A DNA stretch of 6,779 nt from Chryseobacterium gleum (GTDB lineage Bacteria; Bacteroidota; Bacteroidia; Flavobacteriales_D; Crocinitomicaceae), in contig CALPSU020000139.1 of the NCBI GenBank assembly GCA_943326315.2, positions 1 to 6,779 of the forward strand, written 5' to 3'. The notes under the pieces are model-generated. The model saw only the letters and a program-made list of their open reading frames with translations, did no database searches and had not been told where the DNA came from. Every line of letters starts with the position of its first letter. Within the stretch, counting starts at the first letter, position 1. The translations under genes and the position numbers were made by a program. Positions 5,722 to 6,779 of the stretch are shown piece by piece.

Positions 5722-6779
5722 CTAAATAGATTGACTTTACCTCCGTACTGGTATTTTTTATCTGTTCTAACATCTTTTGCGATAATTATCCAAGAATACA
5801 TTCCTGACGAAAGGTCTTTTGACTTAAATTTTCCATCCCAACCAGCATTTTCATCTTTAGTTATCCATACTTCCTCTCCCCATCTATCAAAAATAGACAA
5901 CTCAAATCCGTGAGAAGAAAAACCTAACATACTTACTTTCCAAAAATCATTTGTACCATCTCCATTAGGAGTAAAAGAATTTGGCGTATATATAATTCTA
6001 TCTGGATTAATTTCAATTATTTTAGAAATACTATCAATGCAAAAACTACTAGAAACGGCTATTAATGTTACTTTATAATCCTTTACTTCGGTGTTCGGAA
6101 ATTCAAAAGAAGTATTAGCTAGCTTAGAAGAATCACTTACATTATTGTCTGAAATCCAATAATAATTAGATGCTCCAATAGAAGCATTTGTAAAATCTAC
6201 AGAAATTGCTGATCCATTTTCTAAACCTTCTATATAAGTAAAATCAGCAATTGGCTTAGATGAAACTATGAGTGCTTTTGGCAAAAAAACGGATTCAATA
6301 CAACCATCATTTGTGACAATCGTCAAGCTTAAATCGTAACTACCAGATTTAGTTGAATTAATTGTAATCGTATTTTGATTTTGAAATTTATCCCCATTTG
6401 AAACTTCCCAGGTCGAACTTTGAATTAAATTAGGATCCATTAAGTTAGAAACAATAAAACTTGCAGGTTCACATTGAATACTATCGTTTATAGAAATTGA
6501 ATGTGAAACTCCCGAGGAAATTGAAACAGATGTTTGTAATTGAAATACATTTGAACATCCATCTTGTAACAACACGCTATATGAAGCATTTGAATTTACT
6601 ACAACATTAGTTGAAGCTGATGTTGAACCATTGTTCCAACTATAACTATATGGAATTTTTCCTCCACTAACATTTGTAACAGAAAGCATTACTAACTGAT
6701 TTGGACAAACTGTAATAGGTGAACTAATTGATGCTGAAAGAGGATCTAAAACTGTGACTAATACATTTTGAATAGTAGA
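5718..6779 (-). CDS. large T9SS-secreted surface protein with PKD/Ig-like modules and gliding-motility-type C-terminal domain (N-terminal part outside window)
   Basis: The frame is open to the right edge (353 residues plus TAG), 30 codons beyond the first in-frame ATG at 6689, so this is the C-terminal part of a longer protein. Module 1 (about 15-87) has SGGKIPYSYSWNNGS and DGC, the pattern of SprB-type or Ig-like surface repeats. Module 2 (about 93-170) has a similar Cys103...DGC160 layout. Residues 175-258 form a PKD-like domain (PIADFTY, VDFTNASIGASNYYW, YKVTLIA, FCIDS). The last part (about 262-353) is the gliding-motility-associated (CHU_C, type B) T9SS signal: YTPNSFTPNGDGTNDFW, then LSIFDRWGEEVW, GWDGK, GMYSW, and the end YQYGGKVNLFR. 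Such proteins cross the outer membrane by the T9SS and are released or attached to the surface, where they often act in adhesion or gliding. Type B domains typically depend on a PorP/SprF-like partner, which is not seen here. The specific function is unknown. Confidence 0.9.
   Translation of the reverse strand, partial: STIQNVLVTVLDPLSASISSPITVCPNQLVMLSVTNVSGGKIPYSYSWNNGSTSASTNVVVNSNASYSVLLQDGCSNVFQLQTSVSISSGVSHSISINDSIQCEPASFIVSNLMDPNLIQSSTWEVSNGDKFQNQNTITINSTKSGSYDLSLTIVTNDGCIESVFLPKALIVSSKPIADFTYIEGLENGSAISVDFTNASIGASNYYWISDNNVSDSSKLANTSFEFPNTEVKDYKVTLIAVSSSFCIDSISKIIEINPDRIIYTPNSFTPNGDGTNDFWKVSMLGFSSHGFELSIFDRWGEEVWITKDENAGWDGKFKSKDLSSGMYSWIIIAKDVRTDKKYQYGGKVNLFR

Noticed and set aside
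5731..5913. 60-codon open frame on the + strand
   Set aside because: It lies wholly antisense to the highly conserved gliding-type C-terminal domain, has no promoter or signal-like start, and its translation looks like a shadow of the real gene.
6687..6689. ATG as the start of the T9SS cargo gene
   Set aside because: The frame continues open to the right edge and encodes module-like sequence (SASISSPITVCPNQ); there is no signal peptide at this ATG.
1..6779. Mobile element, CRISPR array, toxin-antitoxin or defence system
   Set aside because: No transposase, integrase, direct-repeat array, tRNA or nuclease/antitoxin-like frame is visible; the genes are envelope functions with uniform A/T-rich composition.

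Overview
The window is a strongly A+T-rich piece of chromosome from a Bacteroidota bacterium, most likely of the order Flavobacteriales. Four signals support this: a TonB-dependent receptor barrel, a type IX secretion (T9SS) C-terminal domain of the gliding-motility-associated class, lipoproteins with short hydrophobic signals, and three copies of the Bacteroidota -7 promoter element TAnnTTTG just upstream of genes. Shine-Dalgarno sequences are absent or weak, as is usual in this phylum. The genus cannot be fixed from the sequence alone.

Layout: (1) On the + strand at 1-2079 is the 3' part of a TonB-dependent outer-membrane receptor. It is cut by the window edge and is open from base 1, so it begins upstream of the first in-frame ATG at 133. 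(2) After a 78-bp gap with a candidate terminator and a good promoter comes a compact two-gene + strand unit (2158-3219): a one-TM conserved hypothetical protein, then, 3 bp later, a small secreted protein that looks like an outer-membrane beta-barrel. (3) This unit meets the - strand genes tail to tail with only 4 bp between stop codons. (4) On the - strand at 3224-4177 is a secreted M23 metallopeptidase with a C-terminal LysM domain and its own -7 element. (5) On the - strand at 4244-5634 is a translationally coupled pair of FKBP-type prolyl isomerase lipoproteins: a single-domain, GldI-like protein followed through an ATGA overlap by a tandem two-domain protein. (6) On the - strand at 5718-6779 is the C-terminal end of a large T9SS cargo protein with Ig/PKD-like modules and a gliding-type CTD, cut by the right edge.

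The shared theme is the cell envelope: nutrient uptake through the outer membrane, peptidoglycan remodelling, periplasmic folding of exported proteins, and T9SS secretion to the surface. A functional link between the FKBP pair and the neighbouring T9SS cargo is plausible, because GldI of Flavobacterium gliding is an FKBP lipoprotein, but here it is inference from adjacency. I found no mobile element, CRISPR array, RNA gene or clearly new system. The most notable points are the non-canonical active-site residues in the FKBP domains and the compact, overlapping control signals at the gene borders.
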